A stretch of DNA of 21,858 bases from an uncultured Bacilli bacterium (GCA_947629425.1 CANRDR010000003.1:1-21858); one strand, 5' to 3'; shown: positions 7,977 through 15,859, counted from the stretch's first letter. Made by a program: numbers and translations. The notes: generated by a model from the sequence alone, not told the origin.

Positions 7977-9389
7977 ATGGATAATAATGCTAATACAATA
8001 TATGGCGATATTATAAATAATAATGAAACTACTAATACTACTAACAAAAATGAAAATATAATTAAGTCATTTGATTATGAAAATACTGCAATTACTGATA
8101 CTGTTAATCTTATTATAGTTGACTCTATTGATAGAAATGCTTCCGATATTCATTTTAATCCTACTGAAACTGGTATAGACATTAGAATTAGAATAGATGG
8201 AGAATTAAGACTTTATAGCAAAGTACCAGATTATGTTAAAAAGAACATGATAACTCGTATTAAAATTCTTGCAGGAATGAATATAACTGAAAGTAGAATT
8301 CCACAAGATGGTGCAATAAAACAAAAAATACAAGATAAAGATGTAGATTTACGTGTTAGTTCACTACCAACCAATTTAGGAGAGAATATAGTTATACGTA
8401 TATTAGATTATACTATGAGTAATAAAGGACTTGAAACATTAGGTTTTAGTGAAACAAATTTACAAAAAGTAAATAAAATGATAGCAGAACCAAATGGTAT
8501 TATTTTAGTAACTGGTGCTACTGGAACTGGTAAATCAACTACTGTTTATTCTATTTTACAAAAATTAAATACAATTGATAGAAATATAATTACTGTTGAA
8601 GATCCGATAGAAATGAATATTCCTGGAGTAAATCAAGTACAAGTAATAAGTGATATAGGATTAACTTTTGCTACAAGTTTAAGAAGTATTTTACGTCAAG
8701 ACCCAGATATAATTATGATTGGAGAAATAAGAGATGATGAAACTGCTAGAATCGCTGTTCGTGCATCAATTACAGGACATTTAGTTTTATCAACAATACA
8801 TACTAACACTGCACTAAACACAATAGAAAGATTATTAGACATGAGTGTAGAAAGATATTTATTAGGTACTGCATTAACTGGTATAATAAGTCAAAAATTA
8901 ACAAAAAAATTATGTCCATACTGTAGAGGAACAAGACCGACTACTCCATATGAAAAAAATGTATTTAAAAGAAGTTTAAATTTAGATATTAATGAAATAT
9001 ATGAGGCTAAAGGTTGCGATAAATGCCATGAAGGTTATCAAGGACGTATTGCAATACAAGAAGTATTACTTTTAAATCAAGAAATCAGAGATGCAATAAC
9101 TAATAATATGAAAAAAGAAGATTTAAGAGAATTAGTATATGGTACTGGTACAATAACAATGTTACAAGACGGATTAACTAAAGTAATTAATGGTGATACT
9201 ACTTTTGAAGAATTAGTTAAAGCAATAGATATTGATGATTCTGATTTAACAGGTAAAGGTTTAACTGAATCATTAGAAATTGCTGAAAAAAATAATACTG
9301 TTTTAGAAAATACAGAAGAATTTAAAGAAATAAATCAAAAAAATGATACAGATTATGAAGTTTTCAATTTTGATTTTCTAAATAAATAA
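7977..9389 (+). CDS. GspE/PilB/ComGA-type pilus assembly ATPase
   Basis: This is a hexameric cytoplasmic ATPase that powers pseudopilus or type IV pilus assembly. The 470-aa protein has a short Asn/Thr-rich N-terminus, then the N2-type region with ASDIHF and LRVSSLPT. Walker A is GATGTGKST (180-188), the Asp box VEDPIE, Walker B DPDIIMIGEIRD, and the His box GHLVLSTIHTNTA. Paired zinc cysteines CPYC (313-316) and CDKC (347-350) mark the GspE/PilB subgroup. An acidic tail (about 420-470) extends past the ATPase core. It lacks the long N-terminal domain of full GspE, so it resembles ComGA. No polytopic platform protein (ComGB/PilC) is in the window; the pseudopilin at 2830-4269 is the nearest partner. 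It is the only confident + strand gene here. Confidence 0.93.
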   Translation: MDNNANTIYGDIINNNETTNTTNKNENIIKSFDYENTAITDTVNLIIVDSIDRNASDIHFNPTETGIDIRIRIDGELRLYSKVPDYVKKNMITRIKILAGMNITESRIPQDGAIKQKIQDKDVDLRVSSLPTNLGENIVIRILDYTMSNKGLETLGFSETNLQKVNKMIAEPNGIILVTGATGTGKSTTVYSILQKLNTIDRNIITVEDPIEMNIPGVNQVQVISDIGLTFATSLRSILRQDPDIIMIGEIRDDETARIAVRASITGHLVLSTIHTNTALNTIERLLDMSVERYLLGTALTGIISQKLTKKLCPYCRGTRPTTPYEKNVFKRSLNLDINEIYEAKGCDKCHEGYQGRIAIQEVLLLNQEIRDAITNNMKKEDLRELVYGTGTITMLQDGLTKVINGDTTFEELVKAIDIDDSDLTGKGLTESLEIAEKNNTVLENTEEFKEINQKNDTDYEVFNFDFLNK

Positions 9390-9411
9390 AACTGCTTCAA
9401 AAAAAGCAGTT
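9390..9411. terminator. Bidirectional terminator between convergent genes
   Basis: AACTGCTT (9390-9397), a 6-base loop and AAGCAGTT (9404-9411) form a perfect 8-bp stem with T-rich sequence on both sides. It separates the + strand ATPase from the minus-strand gene at 9415-9981 and serves both. Confidence 0.85.
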
Positions 9412-9414
9412 ATT

Positions 9415-9981
9415 TTATTCTCCCGTTGCAGCCATAATATTGATTTTTCCAGCAAATTTTTTACCCATATCTACTGACTGATCAACACCCATATCTTTAT
9501 ATCTTAAAGTCACAAAATAGTTATGTGTAACCTTATATCCAATAGAATTTCTTAATAATATTTTATTATTTTTTGGAAAAGGTATTTCTCCACTAGTTCC
9601 ATAACAAACTTCACAACTCGTTGTTTCACAAGAAGCAATACACCTTATAGATAATACTAAGTCTTCAAATCTAGTAAGTTCATTAGTAACATTTTCTAAT
9701 ACAACATAATAAGCAGTTCTTGCATCACCAGTATTTTTTACAGAAAATTCTTTTGTTCCTACAAATCTTCCAGGTTTAAATTCTCCTGATGCTCTAAGAA
9801 TTCCATTACCATCACCATATCTTATTGCTAAATTAGATAAAACACCTATAAAACTATATTCTTCTGTATTTCCTTCAACTTTAGCTAAAAAGTATGCATA
9901 AGAAATACCTATTAAAAATAATGTTATTAAAAAAATAAATATAGAAGAAATAATAATTGCAGTTCTTTTTTCTTTAATCAT
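9415..9981 (-). CDS. SipW-type secreted protein, TasA/camelysin-like
   Basis: This 188-aa protein has a Lys/Arg N-terminus, a hydrophobic helix (about 9-28) and GISYAYFLAKVEGN, the typical SipW-cognate signal, with probable cleavage after the Ala of SYA. The mature part is a beta-rich domain with FSVKNTGDARTAYYVVLENV, like TasA/CalY proteins that form surface fibres. Four cysteines (114, 118, 123, 126) in a tight cluster are unusual for the family and suggest disulfides or metal binding. It is monocistronic, with its own promoter (10008-10036) and TAGGAG ribosome site. The likely partner is the signal peptidase at 4285-5010. Confidence 0.78.
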   Translation of the reverse strand: MIKEKRTAIIISSIFIFLITLFLIGISYAYFLAKVEGNTEEYSFIGVLSNLAIRYGDGNGILRASGEFKPGRFVGTKEFSVKNTGDARTAYYVVLENVTNELTRFEDLVLSIRCIASCETTSCEVCYGTSGEIPFPKNNKILLRNSIGYKVTHNYFVTLRYKDMGVDQSVDMGKKFAGKINIMAATGE

Positions 9982-10007
9982 AAAATATCTCCTATCATAC
10001 TATTACA

Positions 10008-10036
10008 ATAATATCACATAAATTTTTGCTTTACAA
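10008..10036 (-). promoter_or_regulatory. Promoter of the TasA-like gene
   Basis: The minus strand reads TTGTAA (10031-10036), 17 bases, then TATTAT (10008-10013). It lies just past the recO stop and supports separate transcription of the secreted protein. Confidence 0.55.
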
Positions 10037-10047
10037 TAATATAAAAA

Positions 10048-10785
10048 TTATAATTCAATTATATTTTTTAAAAATTTTTTACTTTCTAAATATAAACCTG
10101 TATATCTATCATAATAAGTATTAATAAATTTATCTATATTATTTATTATATAGTCTTTTATATTAAATTTAGTAATACTATTTACATCTATTAAATAATA
10201 CATTCTTAACATTTTTATAGTTTTATCATCATATATTATTTGATTAGTATAACATTTTTTACAAACATATCCCCCTACATCACCATCTATAGTAATTATT
10301 TCTTTTTTAGAACCACATAAATTACAACTATTAAAATTAATTCCAACACCTAAATAATCTAATACTTTTAATTCATATATATTAGTTAATATTTTTGGAT
10401 TTAGCTTTTCATTTAATTTTTTTACTACACTAATAAATAAATTATATAATTCATTATATTCATTTGTTTGTTTAATTACTTGATTAGTTAATTCTACTAT
10501 ATAGCTCAAATAACTAATACTCACTAAATCGTTTTTAATATTTATTAATTCATCTATAACACTAGCCTCATTTAATGTACTTAATTTATTTTCTTTATAA
10601 TTTAAAAGAAATTTACCATAAGTAAATTTTAAAGTTGCATATCTATTTTTATTTTTTAAACTATTTGCACCCTTAGCAAGTACACCTATTACACCCATAT
10701 TAGTAAATATATTAATAATTCTAGATGTATCACCATAAGGTATAACACTTAAGATAAATCCTTCTACTTCTAACAAATTAATCAC
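10048..10785 (-). CDS. recO: DNA repair protein RecO
   Basis: RecO helps RecR load RecA onto SSB-coated DNA in the RecFOR recombination pathway. The 245-aa protein has the N-terminal OB-fold start (VEGFILSVIPYGDTSRIINIF, shortened here to its key residues EGF, GDTS) followed by a helical region. A C4 zinc motif is intact: Cys154, Cys157, Cys175 and Cys178 in CNLCG and CKKC. Position after era and the yqzL-like gene matches Firmicutes gene order. The longest frame starts at GTG 10785, overlapping the yqzL-like stop by two bases. TTG at 10776 is an alternative, since AAGAAGTG would then sit six bases upstream, as seen for cdd here. Confidence 0.93.
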   Translation of the reverse strand: MINLLEVEGFILSVIPYGDTSRIINIFTNMGVIGVLAKGANSLKNKNRYATLKFTYGKFLLNYKENKLSTLNEASVIDELINIKNDLVSISYLSYIVELTNQVIKQTNEYNELYNLFISVVKKLNEKLNPKILTNIYELKVLDYLGVGINFNSCNLCGSKKEIITIDGDVGGYVCKKCYTNQIIYDDKTIKMLRMYYLIDVNSITKFNIKDYIINNIDKFINTYYDRYTGLYLESKKFLKNIIEL

Positions 10786-10859
10786 TTCTTTTTATATTCT
10801 AAATAATATTCTATTTTTCCTGTTTTTTTAAATAATTCCCAAAGTTGTTTTTTATCCAC
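10782..10859 (-). CDS. yqzL: YqzL-like small protein
   Basis: A 25-codon gene (GTG 10859 to TGA 10782) encodes MDKKQLWELFKKTGKIEYYL then EYKKK. The pattern LW-F-TG-I--YL-(F/Y)K matches the short YqzL family, and in B. subtilis yqzL lies between era and recO, as here. The stop overlaps the recO GTG. AAAGGG is nine bases before the start. The family's function is unknown. B. subtilis YqzL is somewhat longer (about 47 aa), so this is a minimal version. Its TGA stop also argues for the standard code. Confidence 0.72.
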   Translation of the reverse strand: MDKKQLWELFKKTGKIEYYLEYKKK

Positions 10860-10894
10860 TATACCCAACCCTTTCTATTTATATATTGGGTATA
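10860..10894 (-). promoter_or_regulatory. 9-bp inverted repeat over the yqzL ribosome site
   Basis: TATACCCAA (10860-10868) and TTGGGTATA (10886-10894) are perfect reverse complements with a 17-base loop. On the minus strand the hairpin ends directly at the yqzL-like GTG and holds its AAAGGG site in the loop. It could control translation of yqzL-recO or be an operator. It is not followed by a U-run on this strand, so it is a poor terminator; a T-rich stretch follows on the + strand. Confidence 0.6.
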
Positions 10895-10905
10895 ATTTTT
10901 ATATT

Positions 10906-11703
10906 TTATTCAATATTAACCATTTTTCTAAAAATCATATTATTAATTAAGTTTCTAAATATATAAATATTATATGGTATATGATATTTATTAAAACAAT
11001 TAATTATATTATTTATCTTATTTTTACTTAAATCAGGATATTCTTTTTTTATTAATTCTATAAATTCATTATGTTTTAATTTATATTCTTCTTTTAAGTA
11101 ATTTTTATCTATATAAATATTTAAACTATTTATTAAATCATCATTTATTAATTCTTTATTATTATTTATAAAATATAATAATAAATTAGTATCCCATCCT
11201 AAATTAATAAAGTATTCTAATATATTATATTTTTTTACACCTTTTATATCATTATCTATTTTATTTAATGTATTTAATACTTTATCTATATTATCTTTAT
11301 TAAAATCATTTTCTCTTTTTAAAAATAATTTTATAGTATTTAATTCAAAATCTTTTAAATAATAAGATTTATAATTATTAATAAATTTTATAAAACAATT
11401 ATAATCTATATTATTATTAATTATATATTCTTTAATATTATATTTATTTTCTTTTATATAATTATTTATTATGTTTATTATTTTTTCTATATCTTTTCTA
11501 TTAAGTTTAGTAATATTATGTTTTAATTTATATTCTAAATATAATGGATTAACTATTTTATTTGTTTCTAATTCTTCTATATATTTATCTATTATAGTAT
11601 TAAATTCATTTAAAGTAATATTATTTAATTTTATAAATTCATTTATTTTATCTTTATCACCATTAGATTCTATTAAGAATCTTAAAACTTCTTCTTTATT
11701 CAT
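10906..11703 (-). CDS. Hypothetical helical Asn/Ile/Lys-rich protein
   Basis: I do not recognise this 265-aa protein. It has no signal peptide, membrane helix or cysteine-rich motif; it is soluble, charged and mostly predicted helical, with repeated I-N-N and K-L-N stretches that reflect the extreme AT content. It begins within the last 8 bases of era (ATG 11703, weak AGGA site) and precedes yqzL-recO, so it is translationally coupled to essential genes. B. subtilis has no gene of this kind between era and yqzL. It could be a lineage-specific insertion into the operon. Confidence 0.75.
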   Translation of the reverse strand: MNKEEVLRFLIESNGDKDKINEFIKLNNITLNEFNTIIDKYIEELETNKIVNPLYLEYKLKHNITKLNRKDIEKIINIINNYIKENKYNIKEYIINNNIDYNCFIKFINNYKSYYLKDFELNTIKLFLKRENDFNKDNIDKVLNTLNKIDNDIKGVKKYNILEYFINLGWDTNLLLYFINNNKELINDDLINSLNIYIDKNYLKEEYKLKHNEFIELIKKEYPDLSKNKINNIINCFNKYHIPYNIYIFRNLINNMIFRKMVNIE

Positions 11704-12577
11704 TTATAAATCCTAAATCTTTTAAATATTTTTCTTTATCACGCCAATTTTCTATTGTTTTTACATATAAATCTAAATATATTTGTTTCCCAAATTTATT
11801 TTCTAAATCTACTCTTGCACGTGAACCTATTTCTTTTAACATATTACCATTATGTCCAATAATAATCTTTTTTAATGAATCTCTAGATACTATAATATCT
11901 ATATATATATTAATTATATTAGTTTTTTCTTCAAATTTAGTAGTAATACATGTAATATTATGAGGTACTTCTTCTTTAGTTAATTCTAATATTTTTTCTC
12001 TTACAAATTCACTTGCAATAAATTCTTTACTTGTATTAGTAATTACTCCATCTTCATAATATTTTACATAATCATTTAAATAATCTTTTAATACTTTTAT
12101 TAATCTATCAGTATTATCTTTTTTTAATGCAGAAATAGGTACTATTTCAGCAAAATCATATAAGTCTTTATAAGTATTTATAGCATTTATTATACCCTCA
12201 TTATTTAATTTATCTATTTTATTTAATACAAGTATTACAGGTATATCATTATTTTTTAAAGTATTTAATATAAATTCATCGCCCTTACCATATCCTAAAG
12301 ATGCATCTACTACAAATAAAATAACATCAATATCTTCTATAGCACTATATGCTTCTTTATTTAATCCTCTACCTAATTTATCTTTAGGTTTATGTATTCC
12401 TGGTGTATCAACAAATACTATTTGCGTGCCTTTTTCATTATAGACACCATGTATAGTATTTCTAGTAGTTCCTGCAACACTACTTACTATTGCAAGTTTA
12501 TTATTAATTAGTGTATTTAATAGTGTACTTTTACCTGTATTAGGTCTTCCTATAATACTTACAAAACCACTTCTCAT
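11696..12577 (-). CDS. era: GTPase Era
   Basis: Era is an essential GTPase that binds the 3' end of 16S rRNA and aids 30S assembly. The 293-aa protein is of standard length. G1 is GRPNTGKST (10-18), switch I contains GTTRNTIHG, G3 is DTPG (57-60), G4 NKID (119-122) and G5 ISALK. The C-terminal KH domain carries the GHNG loop within the IIIGHNGNMLKEIG stretch and ends near the stop. The AGGAGG ribosome site and nine-base gap from the cdd-like gene show a continuous operon. Genes upstream (ybeY, cdd) match the conserved Firmicutes block. Confidence 0.97.
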   Translation of the reverse strand: MRSGFVSIIGRPNTGKSTLLNTLINNKLAIVSSVAGTTRNTIHGVYNEKGTQIVFVDTPGIHKPKDKLGRGLNKEAYSAIEDIDVILFVVDASLGYGKGDEFILNTLKNNDIPVILVLNKIDKLNNEGIINAINTYKDLYDFAEIVPISALKKDNTDRLIKVLKDYLNDYVKYYEDGVITNTSKEFIASEFVREKILELTKEEVPHNITCITTKFEEKTNIINIYIDIIVSRDSLKKIIIGHNGNMLKEIGSRARVDLENKFGKQIYLDLYVKTIENWRDKEKYLKDLGFINE

Positions 12578-12586
12578 TTTAACCTC

Positions 12587-12955
12587 CTAATAAATATTAT
12601 TATATAAATTACCAACTTTTAATACTCTTGTTTCTGAATCTATTGTATATAATATTATACTTTTTTCCGGTTCAAAGAATTCAGTTATTATATTTCTATC
12701 TAAATATTTTAAATCACTTATATTATTTGAACCAACCATCATATATATTTTTTCAAAATCACCATATTTATATCCTTTAGTTACTGCAGAAGCAATTGCA
12801 ATTTGTTCTGCATATATTCCATCTCTAAATATATTATTTTTAACTGTTACGCCTTTAAAAATAGAACCATCATTCATTAAAACAATACATGAAAAACATA
12901 AAGAATCATTAGGTGTATGCGAATTACTTAATAAATTTTTTAACTCACTAATCAT
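12587..12955 (-). CDS. Degenerate cytidine deaminase paralogue (probable pseudoenzyme)
   Basis: This 122-aa protein aligns without gaps to the active deaminase next door through residue 90, but its zinc site is gone: Cys48 is Tyr, Cys81 is Asp and Cys84 is Tyr. The ribose-contacting Asn37 and Glu39 of the active copy are Thr and Lys here. Only the proton-shuttling Glu50 (in YAEQ) is kept. It also lacks the C-terminal LxPxxF-like segment. The frame is intact, the ribosome site AGGAGG is strong, and the start overlaps the active cdd by 8 bases, so it looks maintained. Cytidine deaminases of this class form homotetramers, so a regulatory or structural mixed oligomer is plausible. Catalysis is very unlikely. 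Confidence 0.85.
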   Translation of the reverse strand: MISELKNLLSNSHTPNDSLCFSCIVLMNDGSIFKGVTVKNNIFRDGIYAEQIAIASAVTKGYKYGDFEKIYMMVGSNNISDLKYLDRNIITEFFEPEKSIILYTIDSETRVLKVGNLYNNIY

Positions 12956-13328
12956 TTTCTACCTCCTTAAATGCATAAGGACATAAGTCTTTTACTTTAT
13001 ATCTAGTTTCTTCTCCTAATTCATTATAGCATATAATATCATTTTCATCTTTAAATAATTCATATATAAATTGTCTACATAGAAAGCATGGAGTTACATT
13101 TCCATTTCCTAAAACATATAGTGTTTTAAAACTTTCTTTTTTATATCCTGCTGTAATTGCAGAACCTATTGCAACTTGTTCTGCACATAATCCATCTTTA
13201 TATGAAGGATTTTCTACATTTACTCCTTCAAAAGTAGTTCCATCTTCCATTTCTATAATACATGCTACTTTATAACCACTATATTTTGAATATGAATTAT
13301 CAATAATCTTTTTTAATTCTAAAAACAT
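12948..13328 (-). CDS. cdd: Cytidine deaminase
   Basis: This zinc hydrolase converts cytidine and deoxycytidine to uridine and deoxyuridine in pyrimidine salvage. Numbering from ATG 13328 (126 aa), the ribose-contact motif is NVEN (37-40), CAEQ supplies Cys48 and catalytic Glu50, and PCFLCRQ supplies Cys81 and Cys84. The C-terminus has PYAF where the family usually has LLPxAF. I prefer ATG 13328 over GTG 13337 because AAGGTG, which contains that GTG, is a well-spaced ribosome site. It sits between ybeY and the degenerate paralogue, in the place cdd occupies in B. subtilis. Confidence 0.95.
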   Translation of the reverse strand: MFLELKKIIDNSYSKYSGYKVACIIEMEDGTTFEGVNVENPSYKDGLCAEQVAIGSAITAGYKKESFKTLYVLGNGNVTPCFLCRQFIYELFKDENDIICYNELGEETRYKVKDLCPYAFKEVEND

Positions 13329-13333
13329 ATTAA

Positions 13334-13774
13334 TCACCTTACTATATCTAAACTTTCTAATATTTCATTTTGTAAACCAAACATAACTTTTTCATCACTT
13401 TCATTCATATGATCATATCCTAATAAATGTAATAATCCGTGTAAACATAAAAATGATAATTCTCGTTTTTCACTATGTTCATACATACTAGCTTGTTCTT
13501 TCATTTTAGGTATTGATATAAATATATCACCTAATGAATTTAATAGAGTATCTATATGTTTATTATCATTTAAAGCAAAACTTAATACATCAGTAGTTCT
13601 ATCTACATTTCTATATGTTTTATTTAAATCATGCATTTCTTCATCACTAATAAAAACTATATCAAAATAAGCATTCTTTATATTTAACTTTTTTATAGTA
13701 TAATCTATTACTTTATATAAATAGTCATAATTAGAATAACCATAATTATCTATTATTTCATATGTTGTATTCAT
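13334..13774 (-). CDS. ybeY: Endoribonuclease YbeY (16S rRNA maturation)
   Basis: YbeY is a zinc-dependent RNase needed for 16S rRNA 3'-end maturation and ribosome quality control. The 146-aa protein is of normal length. The metal site is HGLLHLLGYDH (His112, His116, His122), and TDVLSF (61-66) is the conserved upstream motif. The start ATG overlaps the vanZ-like stop (ATGA), with GGAGG four bases upstream inside that gene. The partner phoH, usually adjacent in Firmicutes, is not in this cluster. Confidence 0.96.
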   Translation of the reverse strand: MNTTYEIIDNYGYSNYDYLYKVIDYTIKKLNIKNAYFDIVFISDEEMHDLNKTYRNVDRTTDVLSFALNDNKHIDTLLNSLGDIFISIPKMKEQASMYEHSEKRELSFLCLHGLLHLLGYDHMNESDEKVMFGLQNEILESLDIVR

Positions 13775-14388
13775 AAAACCTCCAAAATATTATAATAATC
13801 TAATATAAATAGAATCCCACCTACAGTTAAAAATATCCAAATTATATTATAAAACCATTCTTTTTTTAATACATTAGGTAAAATACCTTCTATTTTATCT
13901 AATAATCTATATATTAAATACCCTATTATTCCACCACATAAATTAAGTATTATATCATCTATATCAAAACTTCTACCTATATTCATTTGTATTAATTCTA
14001 TACTTAAAGATGTTATTAAAGTAATAATAAATGATATATATAATTTTTTATTTTTTAAAAATGTACATATAAAATATCCAAATGGAACAAATAATAATAC
14101 ATTACCTAATACATTTTTATAAAATAATTTGCTATCTATTTCATATCTTAATATTTCTTTAAATGGTATAAAGTTATTAGAATATGATTCAAAGTCAGTA
14201 GATGTTACTAATTCAAATAATAAAAACATATATAATACAAAACTTAAAAATAATAAATCTTTATATATTACTAATTTTTTTTTATTTATTATAGCATCTA
14301 CTATTCTTAATGTAGATATAACTATTATAAATAATAATAACATAGGCCATATTTCTTTTAATACTATATTAACTTCTGTAGGTATCAC
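13771..14388 (-). CDS. VanZ-like membrane protein
   Basis: A 205-aa integral membrane protein with about five hydrophobic segments: near 13-30, 43-60, 92-112, 117-135 and 183-205. The NVLLFVPFGYFICTFL stretch and the SIELIQMNIGRSFDIDDI segment match the VanZ-like family, whose type member gives low-level teicoplanin resistance by an unknown mechanism. It begins at GTG 14388 with GTGGTG upstream and its own promoter (14436-14464), and ends with TGA overlapping ybeY. It occupies the position between yqfD and ybeY that phoH and the yqfF/pgpH gene hold in B. subtilis. Resistance function is not implied. Confidence 0.82.
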   Translation of the reverse strand: MIPTEVNIVLKEIWPMLLLFIIVISTLRIVDAIINKKKLVIYKDLLFLSFVLYMFLLFELVTSTDFESYSNNFIPFKEILRYEIDSKLFYKNVLGNVLLFVPFGYFICTFLKNKKLYISFIITLITSLSIELIQMNIGRSFDIDDIILNLCGGIIGYLIYRLLDKIEGILPNVLKKEWFYNIIWIFLTVGGILFILDYYNILEVL

Positions 14389-14435
14389 TTTATCACCACA
14401 CTTTTTATTTATTAGATTTATTAACTTCTATATAT

Positions 14436-14464
14436 ATTGTACTATTAAATATACATTTTTTCAA
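14436..14464 (-). promoter_or_regulatory. Promoter of the vanZ-ybeY-cdd-era-recO operon
   Basis: The minus strand reads TTGAAA (14459-14464), 17 bases, then TACAAT (14436-14441), in the 90-bp gap between yqfD and the vanZ-like gene. It implies that the downstream block can be transcribed independently of yqfCD. Confidence 0.6.
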
Positions 14465-14478
14465 AACTTTTTTCCTAA

Positions 14479-15573
14479 TTATGCATCTTTACTAATAATT
14501 TCATTAGTTACTACAAATACATCCATATAAATTTTATTATTATTTATTTCTTTTTTTAATATTTTTTTATCTATTATAACACCATTATTGTTTAATTTTT
14601 CTTTAAATTTATTATCTATTTCTTTTAATGCTAAATTTTCTGCTTCTTTTATATTATACTTATAAGTTTTTATGTTATATTCTTTTTCTTTATATAATTC
14701 AATAAATTTATTTTTAATAATATATTCTTTATCATAATTTTTATATTTTTCTTTAAATAATATTTTATTATTTATTTTTAAGTTATATCTTTTATTTTTA
14801 GTATATTCTTTCTTTTGATAATTTAAATCTAAATTAATGGAAGTATTATACCAAACTTTCCCATATATAATACCACTTGCACACATACTGCCAGTTAGTT
14901 CTTCATTTAAATATATATCACCACTAATAAGTACATCACCTTTATGAACATAATCATTAACATTAACTAATATTTCTCCTTTAGTACTATATATATTTGT
15001 AATAATAGCATCTTTTGTAGATATTATATTACAATATTCTTTATCACTTTTATATGAGTCTTTTATTCTTTCTTCTACTCTTATTTTATAAGTCATACCA
15101 ATATTTTCAATACTAATCCATTCTAAAGTATCTTTATTATTTTCTAATATTTTATTTTTAATATTTTCTATTTTATAAAAATCTTTTTTTATACTAAATT
15201 TTTTAATTCCATAGCTTTCTAATTCATTTATTAAAAGTTCTCTTACTTCTTTATTAGAATGTATTACTTCTATTTTAAGTATTATTTTACTTGATAAAAT
15301 CATTAATATAATACATATAATAAATGTTAATATAAAATATTTTAAACTATATATTTTATCTATTAAATTATCTATACCTAATTTTTTATATTCTTCTATA
15401 TCAGAATAATAATTATATCTTTTAATATTTTCAAAATCTTCTTTTTTTATTTTAACTAATATAATATCTTTTTTTATATAAGTTATATTATATAATTCAA
15501 AATTATTAGATTTACATTTATCTATAAATCTATTTATATTATTAGTTACTTTAATTAATATATAATTAGACAT
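14479..15573 (-). CDS. yqfD: Sporulation-type protein YqfD
   Basis: This 364-aa protein matches the YqfD family, which in B. subtilis belongs to the sigma-E mother-cell regulon and is needed for efficient sporulation (stage IV). It has a basic N-terminal cytoplasmic region and one membrane helix (about 74-96). A large outer region follows, with SIENIGMTYKIRVEERIKD reduced here to its core VEERI, a central GEILVNVNDYVHKGDVLISG block (core VKV/KGD-type turn), and a charged C-terminal part. Start ATG 15573 follows GGAGA and overlaps the yqfC-like stop by 8 bases. It may have a role other than sporulation in this lineage. Confidence 0.85.
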   Translation of the reverse strand: MSNYILIKVTNNINRFIDKCKSNNFELYNITYIKKDIILVKIKKEDFENIKRYNYYSDIEEYKKLGIDNLIDKIYSLKYFILTFIICIILMILSSKIILKIEVIHSNKEVRELLINELESYGIKKFSIKKDFYKIENIKNKILENNKDTLEWISIENIGMTYKIRVEERIKDSYKSDKEYCNIISTKDAIITNIYSTKGEILVNVNDYVHKGDVLISGDIYLNEELTGSMCASGIIYGKVWYNTSINLDLNYQKKEYTKNKRYNLKINNKILFKEKYKNYDKEYIIKNKFIELYKEKEYNIKTYKYNIKEAENLALKEIDNKFKEKLNNNGVIIDKKILKKEINNNKIYMDVFVVTNEIISKDA

Positions 15574-15805
15574 ATTCTTTCTCCAAAGATAATATTTTTC
15601 CTTTTACTAATAATTCTTTAGTTTCCATTTTAGTTATTAAAAGATCAATACCTTTTATATAAATAATTAAATTATTTAATTTTAAACTTATATAAGTATC
15701 AGTAAATTTAATAATATCTATATAATTATAAATATATATATAATTAGAATATATTATTATATAGTATTCTTCTTTATTTAAATAGTTTTTAAATATTTCT
15801 AACAC
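15566..15805 (-). CDS. yqfC: YqfC-like small protein
   Basis: A 79-aa beta-rich protein overlapping yqfD by 8 bases. The name rests on size, order (yqfC directly before yqfD in B. subtilis) and the alternating beta pattern with the C-terminal LLVKGKILSLE segment; the sequence itself is very Ile/Tyr/Asn-rich and diverged. It starts at GTG 15805 behind a weak GGTG site. A TATAAT at 15822-15827 (minus strand) may be the -10 of the yqfCD transcript. Function in the family is tied to sporulation but not understood biochemically. Confidence 0.7.
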   Translation of the reverse strand: MLEIFKNYLNKEEYYIIIYSNYIYIYNYIDIIKFTDTYISLKLNNLIIYIKGIDLLITKMETKELLVKGKILSLEKEYV

Positions 15806-15832
15806 TTAATATCACCAATAAATTATATGCTT

Positions 15833-15859
15833 AAAAAAAATAGTTAAGATTAACTATTT
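15833..15859 (-). terminator. Rho-independent terminator after the Myb-like gene
   Basis: On the minus strand AAATAGTTA, a 4-base loop and TAACTATTT (15838-15859) form a perfect 9-bp stem followed by a T-run (15833-15840, partly in the stem). It ends transcription from 16908 before yqfC. Confidence 0.8.

Noticed and set aside
10037..10075. Terminator at the end of recO
   Set aside because: Only a five-pair A/T stem overlapping the stop codon with a short T-run; too weak to call in this composition.
10860..10894. Terminator of the 265-aa gene
   Set aside because: The dyad is a perfect 9-bp stem, but on the minus strand it is followed by GTGGAT and an A-run, not by T.
11471..14530. + strand reading frames at 11471-11716 and 14129-14530
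   Set aside because: Opposite confident genes of the era operon (era, vanZ-like, yqfD); no ribosome site and no family features.
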